A DNA stretch of 64,000 nt from Planctomycetes bacterium ADurb.Bin069. GTDB lineage: Bacteria; Planctomycetota; UBA8108; UBA8890; UBA8898. The stretch covers positions 1 through 64,000 of the forward strand of contig MWEK01000016.1 in assembly GCA_002070955.1 (NCBI GenBank), read 5' to 3'. The position numbers were made by a program, and so were the translations under genes. The notes below the pieces were generated by a model that was given only the letters and a program-made list of their open reading frames with translations, was not told the origin of the DNA and ran no database searches. Below, one piece after another: positions 47,786 to 56,485 of this stretch (its first letter is position 1; every line of letters starts with the position of its first letter).

Positions 47786-47823
47786 CCGGCCGGAGATCCT
47801 GTCGAGACGGGGTCTCCGGCCGG
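47786..47823 (+). terminator. Strong GC hairpin after the acidic-tail protein gene
   Basis: CCGGCCGGAGA (47786-47796) pairs with TCTCCGGCCGG (47813-47823). A T-run is nearly absent (TTCGTT), so it is a terminator candidate of moderate quality. Confidence 0.5.
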
Positions 47824-47936
47824 TTCGTTCACCCGCCTCTCCCGCCCAACGAAGCGGTAGCCAAGGGCGCAACGCCGGTGTACAATGCCGGCGAAAGCGG
47901 GTACATGCGCGCGGGCCAGCGCCCGGGGAGGTCGCC

Positions 47937-48938
47937 GTGAAGTGCGGTCGCTGCCAGAAAGATGTGCCGGTCTTGACGCCGTCGCCCGAAGGGGACATGG
48001 ACCTCTGCGGCGATTGCTACGCGGCGGTCTACCGGCAGCTTCACGCCGCGCGCGGCTTCCCGAAAAAGCCGATTATCGCCGCCGTCGTCGCGGCGGTCGC
48101 CGCCGTGGCGGCAGTCTGCTTGTTCGTGGCGCCAGGGGCGCCCGGCGACTCCAAAGACGCGCCGGCTCCGAAGACGGAAACCTCCGCTCTCGTGGGTCCG
48201 AACAAACCCGACCCGCGCAAGACGCCCAAGAGGACGCCGGCCGCCCCCGTGAAGCCCGCCAAGACCGCCCCGGCGGCAAAACCGGCGGCGCCCGCCCAGA
48301 CGCCGCCTCCTGACGAGGACGCGGGCGAGCCGGACGAGAGGGCGGACCAGGCCGCGGCCAAACCCGATGAGAGCGGTGAGGCCGCCGAGCCCGCGGCCGA
48401 GGAAACGCAGCCGAAGGCGGCGACGCCCCCGCCCGCCGCCGCCCGTCTGGAGACCGCGGCCTTCGTGCTCACGGCAAGCGGGGCGCACCGCACGGCGCAG
48501 GCCAGCGTCAGCGTCCACAAGGCCGACGGCCAAACCGGAACGCAGACGATCCACGTCCCGGAGACGGAGATTCTCTACGAGGTGTCCCTCGCCCTCGCGC
48601 CCACCGCTGAAGACGATATCGTCGTCACCGGACTCGCGCTGCGGGTCGGCGGCACACCGTTCATCCCGATCCAGGCGCGGCTCTTCGGCGGGCCGTACCT
48701 GGGACCTTCGGAGGCCGCGCCTCTGCTCTCCGAGAGCGCGGCGATCGTCGTGAGCTTCGGCGCCGAGGAAGATTCGATCGCGGTCTCGGACCACGGCGAG
48801 GAGTTGGTGGCCCTGCGCAGAACCAGGCCGGCCTCGATTCCGCTCACCGTGCTGTTCGCGCTGCCGAGGGACATGCAGCCGGGAGAATCCGCGGCCATCG
48901 TCCTGCCCGAGGGGGAGATCCCGGTCGCGCTCAGGTAA
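47937..48938 (+). CDS. Membrane protein with N-terminal zinc ribbon-like motif
   Basis: The 333-residue protein begins with CGRCQKDVPV and LCGDCYAAV (CxxC pair, cytoplasmic), then a single transmembrane segment (about 45-65), a long Pro/Ala/Lys/Glu-rich linker (about 70-160), and a compact extracytoplasmic domain (about 170-333). The zinc-finger/TM/linker layout is like anti-sigma-factor-type or zinc-ribbon membrane sensors. GTG start. TACAAT at 47881-47886 may be its -10. Convergent with cysS. Confidence 0.7.
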   Translation: MKCGRCQKDVPVLTPSPEGDMDLCGDCYAAVYRQLHAARGFPKKPIIAAVVAAVAAVAAVCLFVAPGAPGDSKDAPAPKTETSALVGPNKPDPRKTPKRTPAAPVKPAKTAPAAKPAAPAQTPPPDEDAGEPDERADQAAAKPDESGEAAEPAAEETQPKAATPPPAAARLETAAFVLTASGAHRTAQASVSVHKADGQTGTQTIHVPETEILYEVSLALAPTAEDDIVVTGLALRVGGTPFIPIQARLFGGPYLGPSEAAPLLSESAAIVVSFGAEEDSIAVSDHGEELVALRRTRPASIPLTVLFALPRDMQPGESAAIVLPEGEIPVALR

Positions 48939-48953
48939 CGCGCGGCCGGCGCC

Positions 48954-50405
48954 TCACTTCGCTTTCCGCACCACCGATCCGCCGGGCGTGTCCTTGATCG
49001 CGTAGCCCAGCGCCGCGATCTCGGCGCGCAGCCGGTCGGAGGCCGCCCAGTCCTTGCGCGCCCGCGCCGCGTCGCGCTCCTTGGCCTTGGCGAGCACGCC
49101 GGGCGGGAGCGGCTCGGCCGAGGCGCTCGGATCCGCCGCGAGCGCCCGGCGCGGGACGCCGAGAATGCGCCCGAAAAGCGCGTAGTGCGCGAGGATCGCG
49201 TCCTTGACGCCGCCCCCGACGGCGGCGCCGCCGGCAAGCAGCGTGTTGACCTCGCGGGTGAAGGCGAGCAACTCGGCCAGGGCCTTGGCCGTGTTGAAAT
49301 CCTCGCACATCGCGGCCTCGAGCCGGGCGCGCGACGACTCGATCGCGGCGAGCATCGCCTCGCCGCCCGCCGGCGCGGCCGCCAAGGCGCGCACCTGGAA
49401 AACCGCCGCCGTGATCCGCTCCAGGTGCCCCGTCGCGGCGGCCAACGCATCCTCGGTGAAATCGATGGGGCTCCGGTACGCCGTGCCCAGGCAGAAGAGC
49501 CTGAAGGCCTCGGGGTCCCACCTGGCGAGCAGATCGCGCAGGGTGATGAAATTGCCCAGGCTCTTGGCCATCTTCTGGCCGTCGATCTGGACCAGGCCGC
49601 TGTGCACCCAGTACTTGACGAAGGGCTTTCCCGTGGCGCCCTCGCTCTGGGCGATCTCGTTCTCGTGGTGCGGGAAGCTCAGCTCGATCGCGCCGCCGTG
49701 GATGTCGATCGTCTCGCCCAGGTACTGCATGGCCATGGCCGAGCACTCGATGTGCCAGCCGGGGTAGCCGAAACCCCACGGGGATTCCCACTTGAGGATG
49801 TGCTCGGGCGGCGAGCGGAACCACAGGGCGAAGTCGGCCGGGTCGCGCTTGGCCTGGTCGACCTCGACGCGCGCGCCCGCCACCAGCTCGGAGAGCAGCT
49901 TGCGCGAGAGCCGGCCGTAGTTCGGAAACTTCCGGACCTCGAAGTAAACCGTCCCGTCGACCTCGTAGGCGATGCCGCGTTCGAGCAGCTCCGCGACGAG
50001 CCGGAGCATCTGCGGGATGTGCTCGGTCGCGCGCGGCGCGACATCAGGCCGCGCCACGCCCAGCGCGGCCATGTCCTCGAAGTACTCCAGCATGTAGCGC
50101 GTGGCCAAGGCGAGGGGGTCGACCTTGCGTTTTCTGGCCTCCTTCTGGACCTTGTCCTCGCCGCTGTCGGCATCGTCGGTCAGATGTCCGACATCGGTGA
50201 TGTTGCTCACATACGTCACCCGGTAGCCGGCGTACCGAAGAAAGTTGACGATCACGTCGTACGCCATGGCCGTGCGCGCGTGGCCGAGGTGAGCCGGTCC
50301 GTACACCGTCGGGCCGCAGACGTAGATGCCCACCCGGCCCGGAACGACGGGCTCGAAGGCTTCCAGACGGCGGCTCAACGTGTTGGTGACGGTGATCGGC
50401 AGCAC
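48954..50405 (-). CDS. cysS: Cysteinyl-tRNA synthetase
   Basis: The 483-residue class I synthetase has CGPTVYGPAHLGHART (HIGH and the zinc Cys), GWHIECSAMAMQYLG (zinc His/Cys), HHENEIAQSEGATGKPFV and KMAKSLGNFITL (KMSKS loop). GTG at 50403-50405 follows GGAGGTG; a longer frame upstream is not used. Normal length. Confidence 0.96.
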   Translation of the reverse strand: MLPITVTNTLSRRLEAFEPVVPGRVGIYVCGPTVYGPAHLGHARTAMAYDVIVNFLRYAGYRVTYVSNITDVGHLTDDADSGEDKVQKEARKRKVDPLALATRYMLEYFEDMAALGVARPDVAPRATEHIPQMLRLVAELLERGIAYEVDGTVYFEVRKFPNYGRLSRKLLSELVAGARVEVDQAKRDPADFALWFRSPPEHILKWESPWGFGYPGWHIECSAMAMQYLGETIDIHGGAIELSFPHHENEIAQSEGATGKPFVKYWVHSGLVQIDGQKMAKSLGNFITLRDLLARWDPEAFRLFCLGTAYRSPIDFTEDALAAATGHLERITAAVFQVRALAAAPAGGEAMLAAIESSRARLEAAMCEDFNTAKALAELLAFTREVNTLLAGGAAVGGGVKDAILAHYALFGRILGVPRRALAADPSASAEPLPPGVLAKAKERDAARARKDWAASDRLRAEIAALGYAIKDTPGGSVVRKAK

Positions 50406-50440
50406 GGCGCACCTCCAGGGCGGGTCGAATCGTTTCCCGA

Positions 50441-50468
50441 TAATTACGCACCGCCCGCGGCAGCGCAA
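50441..50468 (-). promoter_or_regulatory. Candidate promoter of cysS
   Basis: Minus strand TTGCGC (50463-50468), 16 bp, TAATTA (50441-50446). Confidence 0.4.
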
Positions 50469-50620
50469 GGGCCGCGGGCGGCGGACCGCCTCTGAAATCC
50501 GCCCGCATTCCTGAAATTCCGCGTCTCGGCGCCGACTTCCCTGTCGGCCGTCGCGCGCGGTGCGCGGCGGCCCTGTAAGCGGACGCATCCCATTGGCCTG
50601 CGGAAGCGAAGGAGGCGCTC

Positions 50621-51421
50621 ATGTTCAAGTTGATCAAGTGGACGGCGGTCGGCGTCGGCGGCGCGCTCATTCTGGGCGGCCTTTTGTTCGGAACGGACAT
50701 GTTCGGCTACGCGTCGAGCTCCTACAAGCAGTTCAGGAGCAAGGTGAAAAGCGCCGTGCCGGTGGAGCTGGAGATCCAGCGCGCGCGCGACCTGCTCGCC
50801 GACCTCGTGCCCGAGCTCAAGGCGAACATTGTCTTGGTGGCCCAGGAAGAGGTGGCCGTGGACGAGCTGGAGAAGGACATCGCCCGGGAACGCCTGCAGG
50901 TGGCCGCGGCGCGCGACCGGATGCGCGGCATGAAGGACACGCTGGCGGTCCGCCCGGTGGCGTACGCCGCGGATCAAGGCCGCTCCCGGCAGGTCGAGGC
51001 GCTCGCGATGCAGTTGGAGCGCGTCAGGCTGGCCGAGAAGCTCCTCGAAGGCAAGGACCGGGTCCTGGCCGCTCGCAAGCAATCCCTGGACACCGCGATC
51101 CAGACCCTCAAGAGCGCGCAGGTGCGAAAAATCGAGCTGGAAGGCGAGATCGAACGGCTCGAGCACGATGTCCGCCTCATGAAGCTGGAGAATCAAGGCC
51201 CGCGGGTCTGCGTGGAGCAGAGCAGCCTCGCCAAGGCCGAAAGACTCGTCACCGAGCTGAGGAAGCGCCTCGAGGTGGCCCAAAAGGTGCTCGCCTCGGG
51301 CGCGGTGATCGACGAAAACCCTCCCGCCCCGCCGGTGTCCGAGGAGGAGATTATCTGCAAGGTCACCGCCTATCTGGACGAAACCGCGCCGCCGGCCCCC
51401 GCGGTGACCCTCGCCCGGTAA
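50621..51421 (+). CDS. Membrane-anchored coiled-coil protein
   Basis: The 266-residue protein has an N-terminal hydrophobic helix (about 8-24), then a phrase SYKQFRSKVKSAVPVELEIQRARDLLADLVPELKANI and a long coiled coil (about 45-230). I associate this pattern with a protein family found in planctomycetes, where it commonly sits beside kinases or sigma factors; that memory was not checked. Function unknown; it may be a scaffold. GAAGGAGG lies 6-13 bp before the ATG. Confidence 0.75.
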   Translation: MFKLIKWTAVGVGGALILGGLLFGTDMFGYASSSYKQFRSKVKSAVPVELEIQRARDLLADLVPELKANIVLVAQEEVAVDELEKDIARERLQVAAARDRMRGMKDTLAVRPVAYAADQGRSRQVEALAMQLERVRLAEKLLEGKDRVLAARKQSLDTAIQTLKSAQVRKIELEGEIERLEHDVRLMKLENQGPRVCVEQSSLAKAERLVTELRKRLEVAQKVLASGAVIDENPPAPPVSEEEIICKVTAYLDETAPPAPAVTLAR

Positions 51422-51548
51422 CCGGCCGGCGGATACAATTCCCGGCGGGTCGGGCGCGCGCCGGCGCGCTTGCGAAAGCCGCGCCGTTCCCCGCGGCGCG
51501 CGCCCCTTCGCCGGAGCCGGATCCGCGCCCCGCAGTCGAGGTCGAGCC

Positions 51549-52517
51549 ATGTTCAGCCTACAGTGCAAGATCGCACTCAAGCGGGCCCGGGTCGCCCTGC
51601 GCGCGGGCAACTTGGAGGAAGCGTGGCGCATCCTTGACTCCCCCGACCTCCGGGAACTGCGCGAAGGCCAGGAGCTGGGCCGAGACCTCGCCGACACGCT
51701 GATCGCCCGCGCCCGCGCCCACGCCGCCCGCGCCAACCATCCCGAGGCGCTGCTCGACCTCAAGCGCGCGATCGATCTGGGCGGCGCGCGGCCCGATGCC
51801 GTCCAGCTTCGCAACGAGATCGCCGCGAAGCTCGCGCCGGCGCGGCCCGAGGTCGCCGCGGGTCGGCGCGACGCGCCGCCGGCCTGCTCGGCGGCGGCGC
51901 CGTCGCCCGCGCCCTCCGCCGCGCCGCGCCCGCCATCTTCACGCCTGTGCCTGTGGGTCGACGGCGTCGGAACCTATCTGATCGCGTCCTCGCCGCGCGT
52001 CGTGGTCGGGCGCCACGACTCGTCGGCCGCGCCGGACATCCCCCTCCCCGGCCGCATCCCCGGCCTGGCCGCCGAGATCCTCAGGACGGGCGAGCAGTAC
52101 CTGCTCTGCCCGCATTGCGACGCCACGGTCAACGACAAGCCCGTGCGCGAGAAGGTCCTCGCGCCCGGCGACCGCGTCCGGCTCGGCGCGAGCCCCGCCT
52201 TCACCTTCTACCTGCCTTGTCCCCTGAGCACGACGGCGCTCCTGCGCCTGGAGCCGCCGACGCTCCTCCAGGGCAAGGCCTCGGAGGTGCTGCTCTTGGA
52301 TCAATTCGTGATCATCGGGCGCAAGGGCCTCGCGCATATCAAGACGCCGTTGGGGCCCATGGAGCTCGTCCTCGTCCTCGCGGGCGGACGCCTGACGGCC
52401 AAGTGCAAGGAGATGATCTCCGTGGATGGCGCGCCGGAACCGGCGCGCGAGTGCGCCATCGAGCTCGGACGCCGGGTCTGCGTGGCAGGTCTGAGCTTCA
52501 CCGTCACGGAAGGATAG
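51549..52517 (+). CDS. TPR and FHA-domain protein
   Basis: The 322-residue protein has N-terminal TPR-like helices (about 1-95) and two FHA-like folds, at about 130-230 (VVVGRHDSSAAPDIPLPGRIPG, LLCPHCDATVNDKPV) and 240-322 (FVIIGRKGLAHIKTPLG, KEMISVDGAPEP). FHA domains bind phosphothreonine. It ends 2 bp before the kinase, so it is a probable kinase partner or substrate. Confidence 0.82.
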   Translation: MFSLQCKIALKRARVALRAGNLEEAWRILDSPDLRELREGQELGRDLADTLIARARAHAARANHPEALLDLKRAIDLGGARPDAVQLRNEIAAKLAPARPEVAAGRRDAPPACSAAAPSPAPSAAPRPPSSRLCLWVDGVGTYLIASSPRVVVGRHDSSAAPDIPLPGRIPGLAAEILRTGEQYLLCPHCDATVNDKPVREKVLAPGDRVRLGASPAFTFYLPCPLSTTALLRLEPPTLLQGKASEVLLLDQFVIIGRKGLAHIKTPLGPMELVLVLAGGRLTAKCKEMISVDGAPEPARECAIELGRRVCVAGLSFTVTEG

Positions 52518-52519
52518 CC

Positions 52520-54271
52520 ATGGAGTACAAATACCACCACGGCGACCGGCCGCTGCCGGGCTACACGATCAAGCGCGCCGTCGGGCGCGGCGCTTTCGGC
52601 GAGGTCTACTTCGCCGTCAGCGACGGAGGACGCGAGGTGGCGCTCAAACGCCTGGGCGATAACGCCGAGATCGAGCTCCGCGGCGTCAAGCAGTGCATCA
52701 ACGTCAAGAGCCCCCACCTGATCTCGGTCTTCGACATCGCCGCCGGCACCGACGAACGCCCCTACATCATCATGGAATACGTGGCGGGGTCGTCGCCCTC
52801 CCTCAGGCATGTCTTGGCGGAGCATCCCCAGGGCATCGGCCGGGAGCGCGCGCGGTTCTTCTTCCACGGGATCGCTTCGGCCCTGGAGTGCTTGCACGCC
52901 CAGAACATCGTCCACCGCGACCTGAAACCGGAGAACATCTTCCTGGACGGCAACTGCGTCAAGGTCGGCGACTACGGCTTGGCCAAGCACATCAGCATGA
53001 GCGATGCGGGCAAGCAGACGATGAACCTCGGCACCGTGCACTACATGGCGCCCGAGATCGCGACCGGCGTCTACGACCATCGCGTCGACATCTACGCCCT
53101 GGGCGTCATCCTCTACGAGATGCTCACCGGCCGGGCGCCCTTCGTGGGCAAGGACATCTACGAGATCGCGCTGAAGCACGTCGCGTCAAAGCCTGAAACG
53201 GGCGATCTTCCCGCGCCGTACGACCGCGTCGTCGCCGTGGCCATGGCCAAGAACCCGAACGAGCGTTACGGCAGCGTGCAGGCCATGGCCGCGGATCTCG
53301 GCATCGCGCTGGGGGACGGCGGCGCGGCGGCGGCGCCGTCCCACGCCCAGGCGGGCTCGTCCGCGGAGGCGTCCCGGGCCCCAGCGCCCGGCGCCGCGCG
53401 CCGCCGCCTCTCCTTCCGCTCCGGCGACGGCCTGGCGGGGAGGCTCGCCATGACCGCCGCCGCCGCCATGGCCATAGCGCTTGCGGTCGCGCTGGCCCCC
53501 GAATGGATGGGGCGGCAGCGCTTCGACTTCGCGCGCGCCGGCGCACCCGCGCTCCCGCCCGACCAAACGGCCATCCGCGTCGGACCCATCGGGCCGGAGT
53601 TCCTGCCGCTCTTTTTCATCCTCACGCTGGGAAGCGCGTTCACGAGCTCGGTCGGTCTCTGGTTCTACAACCGCATGCGCTACCAACAGGCGGCCGCGCT
53701 GTCCTGCCGCCTGTTGGTCGCGGGCACGCTGTCCGTCCTGTGCTACCTGAGCTTCTGGCTCGGGCCGTACCTGCTGCTGGACGACCGCCTGGTCTGGCAC
53801 GCGGGGTTCGGCGTCATCCACGGCTGGAACATCAGCACCGGCGAGTTGCTTCTCTTCGTCTTCTTCGTGAGCCTGTTCCTCGTCAACTGGCTGGCGGCGG
53901 CGTCTCCCGAGCGGCCGGAGCGCATCAACCTGCGACAGGCCTGTCTAGCCGCTTGCTTGGCCTGGGGCGTGTGCATCGTGACCGATTTCGGCGGCTTCAT
54001 GGCCGTGAGCGGCACACTGGGGGGACTGACGCTCTGCGTCAATTTCCTGTCGCCCATGAGGGCCGACCTCGGCCTCGCCCCCGCAGCCCCGCGGCAGCGT
54101 GAGGAAGCGGCGCGCCCCGGCGCAAGCCCCGGCCCGGCGCCGGGCGCCGCGGCGCCGGCTCCGGTCCGGCGCCGCGGCGCTTGGTTCATTGCCCGGCTGC
54201 TCTTCTGGGCGGCGCTGGTCTTCGTGCTCTTCGTGCTTCTGATGGCCGGGTGCGCCCTCGGCACCCGGTAA
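52520..54271 (+). CDS. Membrane Ser/Thr protein kinase
   Basis: The 583-residue kinase has a glycine loop GRGAFGEVYFA, VALKRL, HRD (132-134) in IVHRDLKPEN, and a DYG triplet (151-153) replacing DFG, then a GTVHYMAPEI loop. The catalytic domain spans about 15-265. The C-terminal half has about six transmembrane segments (from about 310), ending with a short Cys tail. It is cotranscribed with the FHA gene (2-bp gap) and its downstream neighbour (10 bp). Confidence 0.9.
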   Translation: MEYKYHHGDRPLPGYTIKRAVGRGAFGEVYFAVSDGGREVALKRLGDNAEIELRGVKQCINVKSPHLISVFDIAAGTDERPYIIMEYVAGSSPSLRHVLAEHPQGIGRERARFFFHGIASALECLHAQNIVHRDLKPENIFLDGNCVKVGDYGLAKHISMSDAGKQTMNLGTVHYMAPEIATGVYDHRVDIYALGVILYEMLTGRAPFVGKDIYEIALKHVASKPETGDLPAPYDRVVAVAMAKNPNERYGSVQAMAADLGIALGDGGAAAAPSHAQAGSSAEASRAPAPGAARRRLSFRSGDGLAGRLAMTAAAAMAIALAVALAPEWMGRQRFDFARAGAPALPPDQTAIRVGPIGPEFLPLFFILTLGSAFTSSVGLWFYNRMRYQQAAALSCRLLVAGTLSVLCYLSFWLGPYLLLDDRLVWHAGFGVIHGWNISTGELLLFVFFVSLFLVNWLAAASPERPERINLRQACLAACLAWGVCIVTDFGGFMAVSGTLGGLTLCVNFLSPMRADLGLAPAAPRQREEAARPGASPGPAPGAAAPAPVRRRGAWFIARLLFWAALVFVLFVLLMAGCALGTR

Positions 54272-54281
54272 AGGAGACGAG

Positions 54282-55412
54282 ATGGAAATGCAATTGGAGA
54301 TGCCTCTCAGGCTGATCGCCGCCCTCGCCGTCACGATCGCGGCGGTGCCGGCCTTCTTCATCGTGCGCCGGCTGCTCCGGCGGCGGCAAGCCGTCGCCGC
54401 CGGCGCGCTCAAGACGGCTTGCCTCCTTGGCGCGGGACTTCTCGTGGGACTTCTCGCGCTCGGCGTTTATAGGCTGCACCTCTTGAGCGGGCATTCCTCC
54501 GAGCCCGTCAAACAAGCTCGTCTGGTCGACACCGCCGAGAGCGAGCATTCCTCCGAGCTTCTCAAACAAGCTCGGAGGGAGCCCGTCAAACAAGCTCGTC
54601 TAATCGACGCCGCCGAGAGCGAGCATTCCTCCGAGCTTCTCAAACAAGCTCGGAGGGTCGCCCCCGCCAAGGTCCGCGCCCTCCTGCCCGACTTCAACTT
54701 CCAACAGGCCTGGACCGACAAGTACCCGCCCAAGGAAGGGACGAGCTTTCCTGAGTGGGTTGCGAGCGAGGAGCTCAGAGACCCGCCGCGGAGGTCCATC
54801 GTCGTCAACGGCGTGAATTTCTCCTTCATCGCCTTCGGGGGCGGCGACGGGGTGGCGGGCTTCAGCGGTTTCCAGGCGACCGGCGAGGAGGCCGCCGCCG
54901 AGGCCTGGGAATGCCTGCGGGCGCGCATCGAAGAGGCCGTGCTGGCTCGCTGCGCGCTGCGGGCGCCGCGCGAGTTTACGCCCGTGCCCACGGCGCTCGG
55001 CGCCGCGACCGCCGGGCGAATCGGCCTGGAGATCGAGGCCCGCCGGGCGCTTCTGGCCATCGAGACGTTCGTCGATGAAATCGATGTCGCGGGCCTCGGC
55101 TCGACCTACCGCGCCGCGCACCGCGCCGCATGCGGCGGCGACTTCATCGACGCCATCGCCGCGGCCGCCGGCGCGAACGCCGCGGCCGAGCTGCAGGCCG
55201 CCGACGAGCGGCGCCTCACGAACACCAAGACCTGGGCCTCCCTCCTGGGCGGAGCGCTGTTTCTGCTCCTCATCATCACCTCGATCTACCTCTTCCTGAA
55301 CGCGCAGACCAAGGGTTACTACGCCTGGCCCCTCAGAATCGCGGCAGGCGGCATCTACCTGGCGGCCGTCGCCGCCTGCCTGCTCTGCTTCCGCCGCTTC
55401 ACCGGCCTGTGA
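54282..55412 (+). CDS. Membrane protein with in-frame palindromic repeat insertion
   Basis: The 376-residue protein has two N-terminal transmembrane helices (about 8-25 and 45-65), a loop, and two C-terminal helices (about 320-342 and 350-375). Residues 74-125 are two copies of a 26-residue unit (EPVKQARLVDTAESEHSSEL-type) encoded by a tandem 78-bp DNA repeat. The flanking sequence reads as a normal protein, so the repeat appears to be an insertion in frame. Function unknown; it lies between a kinase and a sigma factor. AAAGGAGA precedes the ATG. Confidence 0.8.
   Translation: MEMQLEMPLRLIAALAVTIAAVPAFFIVRRLLRRRQAVAAGALKTACLLGAGLLVGLLALGVYRLHLLSGHSSEPVKQARLVDTAESEHSSELLKQARREPVKQARLIDAAESEHSSELLKQARRVAPAKVRALLPDFNFQQAWTDKYPPKEGTSFPEWVASEELRDPPRRSIVVNGVNFSFIAFGGGDGVAGFSGFQATGEEAAAEAWECLRARIEEAVLARCALRAPREFTPVPTALGAATAGRIGLEIEARRALLAIETFVDEIDVAGLGSTYRAAHRAACGGDFIDAIAAAAGANAAAELQAADERRLTNTKTWASLLGGALFLLLIITSIYLFLNAQTKGYYAWPLRIAAGGIYLAAVAACLLCFRRFTGL
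54501..54656. repeat. Two tandem copies of a 78-bp palindromic element
   Basis: 54501-54578 and 54579-54656 are nearly identical 78-bp units. Each contains CCTCCGAGC, an 11-nt loop and GCTCGGAGG, a perfect 9-bp inverted repeat, and a related half-copy CAAACAAGCTCG. They are relatively A-rich for this genome (CAAACAAGC). They keep the reading frame (78 = 26 codons). Confidence 0.85.
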
Positions 55413-55417
55413 TTTTC

Positions 55418-55442
55418 CCTCGCGCGCGCCCCGCGCGCGAGG
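55418..55442 (+). promoter_or_regulatory. Hairpin covering the ECF sigma start region
   Basis: CCTCGCGCGC (55418-55427), loop GCCCC, GCGCGCGAGG (55433-55442): a perfect 10-bp stem that ends 4 nt before ATG 55447. The only plausible ribosome site, GAGG, is within the right arm, so translation may depend on opening this stem. Confidence 0.6.
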
Positions 55443-55446
55443 TACC

Positions 55447-56313
55447 ATGTTCGGTATGCACGATGCCGCCGACCGCATGCTTCTCAACGCCGTGGCGCAG
55501 GGCGATGAGGACGCTTGGTCGCAGATCGTCACCTGCTACAGCGGCCGCCTGCATGCCTTCGCCTCCGGGCAGCTCGGCCGGCGCGGCGCCGAGGCGGAGG
55601 ATCTCGTCCAGGAGACTTTCCTGGCTCTGCTCCAGACCGCGGGCGGCGCCGAGGGGATCCACTCCATCGAGGCCTTCTTGTTCGTGGTTCTGCGCCGCAA
55701 GATCATCGACCTGCGCCGCCGCTGCAAGGCCGAAAACCTCACCGACTCGCAGTGGCGGCACCGGACGCTCTCGCCCATCGACACTCCGAGCCGCTCCGCC
55801 GCCGAGGCCGAGGAGGCTTTGCGCAGCGAGCGCGGCCTCACGAAGGCCATGGCGGAGTATCTGGACAACCTCAAGGCCGCGGGTTCCTACCGCGAGATTG
55901 TCGCCCTGGAGCTGCTCTTCATGAGCGATCGCCCCAACAAGGCCATCGGCAACGCCCTCGGTCTCTCCCCCGTGCAGGTGACACGAGTCAAGCAGGCGGC
56001 GCTCGAGTTTCTGCGCGCGAAGGTGCTCGACTTGGCGCCTTTGGCGGATTGCTCGCTGCGCGCCCTTTGGGAGCGCCGGCTCTTCGGGTGCCTGAAGCGC
56101 TCCGTGCTGGGCCAATACGAGCTGGATCTCCTACCTGGGGCCCTCAAGGACTACGTCCAACTCCACCTGACGCTGGTCGAGTGCCCCTACTGCCTGGCCA
56201 ACCTCCAAGATCTGCGCGAGGAAAGCGCCAAGCTGCCCGCGCTCAACGCCCGTATCCTGGCCACCAGCACGCCCTTTCTGCGCCGGCCGGGGCAAACTTC
56301 CGGCGGCGCCTGA
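55447..56313 (+). CDS. ECF-type RNA polymerase sigma factor with C-terminal extension
   Basis: The 288-residue protein has sigma region 2 (about 10-85, YSGRLHAFASGQLGRRGAEAEDLVQETFLALLQ), the RRKIIDLRR helix, a linker, and a sigma-4-type helix-turn-helix (about 150-190, NKAIGNALGLSPVQVTRVKQAALEFL). A further ~90 residues follow, with ECPYCLANLQ, a CxxC-like motif. It is the last gene of the coiled-coil/FHA/kinase/membrane/sigma operon, so its activity is likely set by phosphorylation. Confidence 0.85.
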   Translation: MFGMHDAADRMLLNAVAQGDEDAWSQIVTCYSGRLHAFASGQLGRRGAEAEDLVQETFLALLQTAGGAEGIHSIEAFLFVVLRRKIIDLRRRCKAENLTDSQWRHRTLSPIDTPSRSAAEAEEALRSERGLTKAMAEYLDNLKAAGSYREIVALELLFMSDRPNKAIGNALGLSPVQVTRVKQAALEFLRAKVLDLAPLADCSLRALWERRLFGCLKRSVLGQYELDLLPGALKDYVQLHLTLVECPYCLANLQDLREESAKLPALNARILATSTPFLRRPGQTSGGA

Positions 56314-56485
56314 GCGCCCTGCCGGCGCGCGCGGAACCCCGGCGCGTCAAGCAGATGGATGGGCGTTTGGCTTTGCTTCTTCACTCGCCGCGGATCCCGA
56401 AGTAAGATAGCCGCGCCGGACGACCGGCCGGAGAAAAGGAACGGGCCTGTTGCGTCAGGCTCGCCGTCAGAGGAGCTTCCCGCCC

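Noticed and set aside
54501..54656. CRISPR array
   Set aside because: Only two directly adjacent 78-bp copies, with no spacers, that keep a reading frame.
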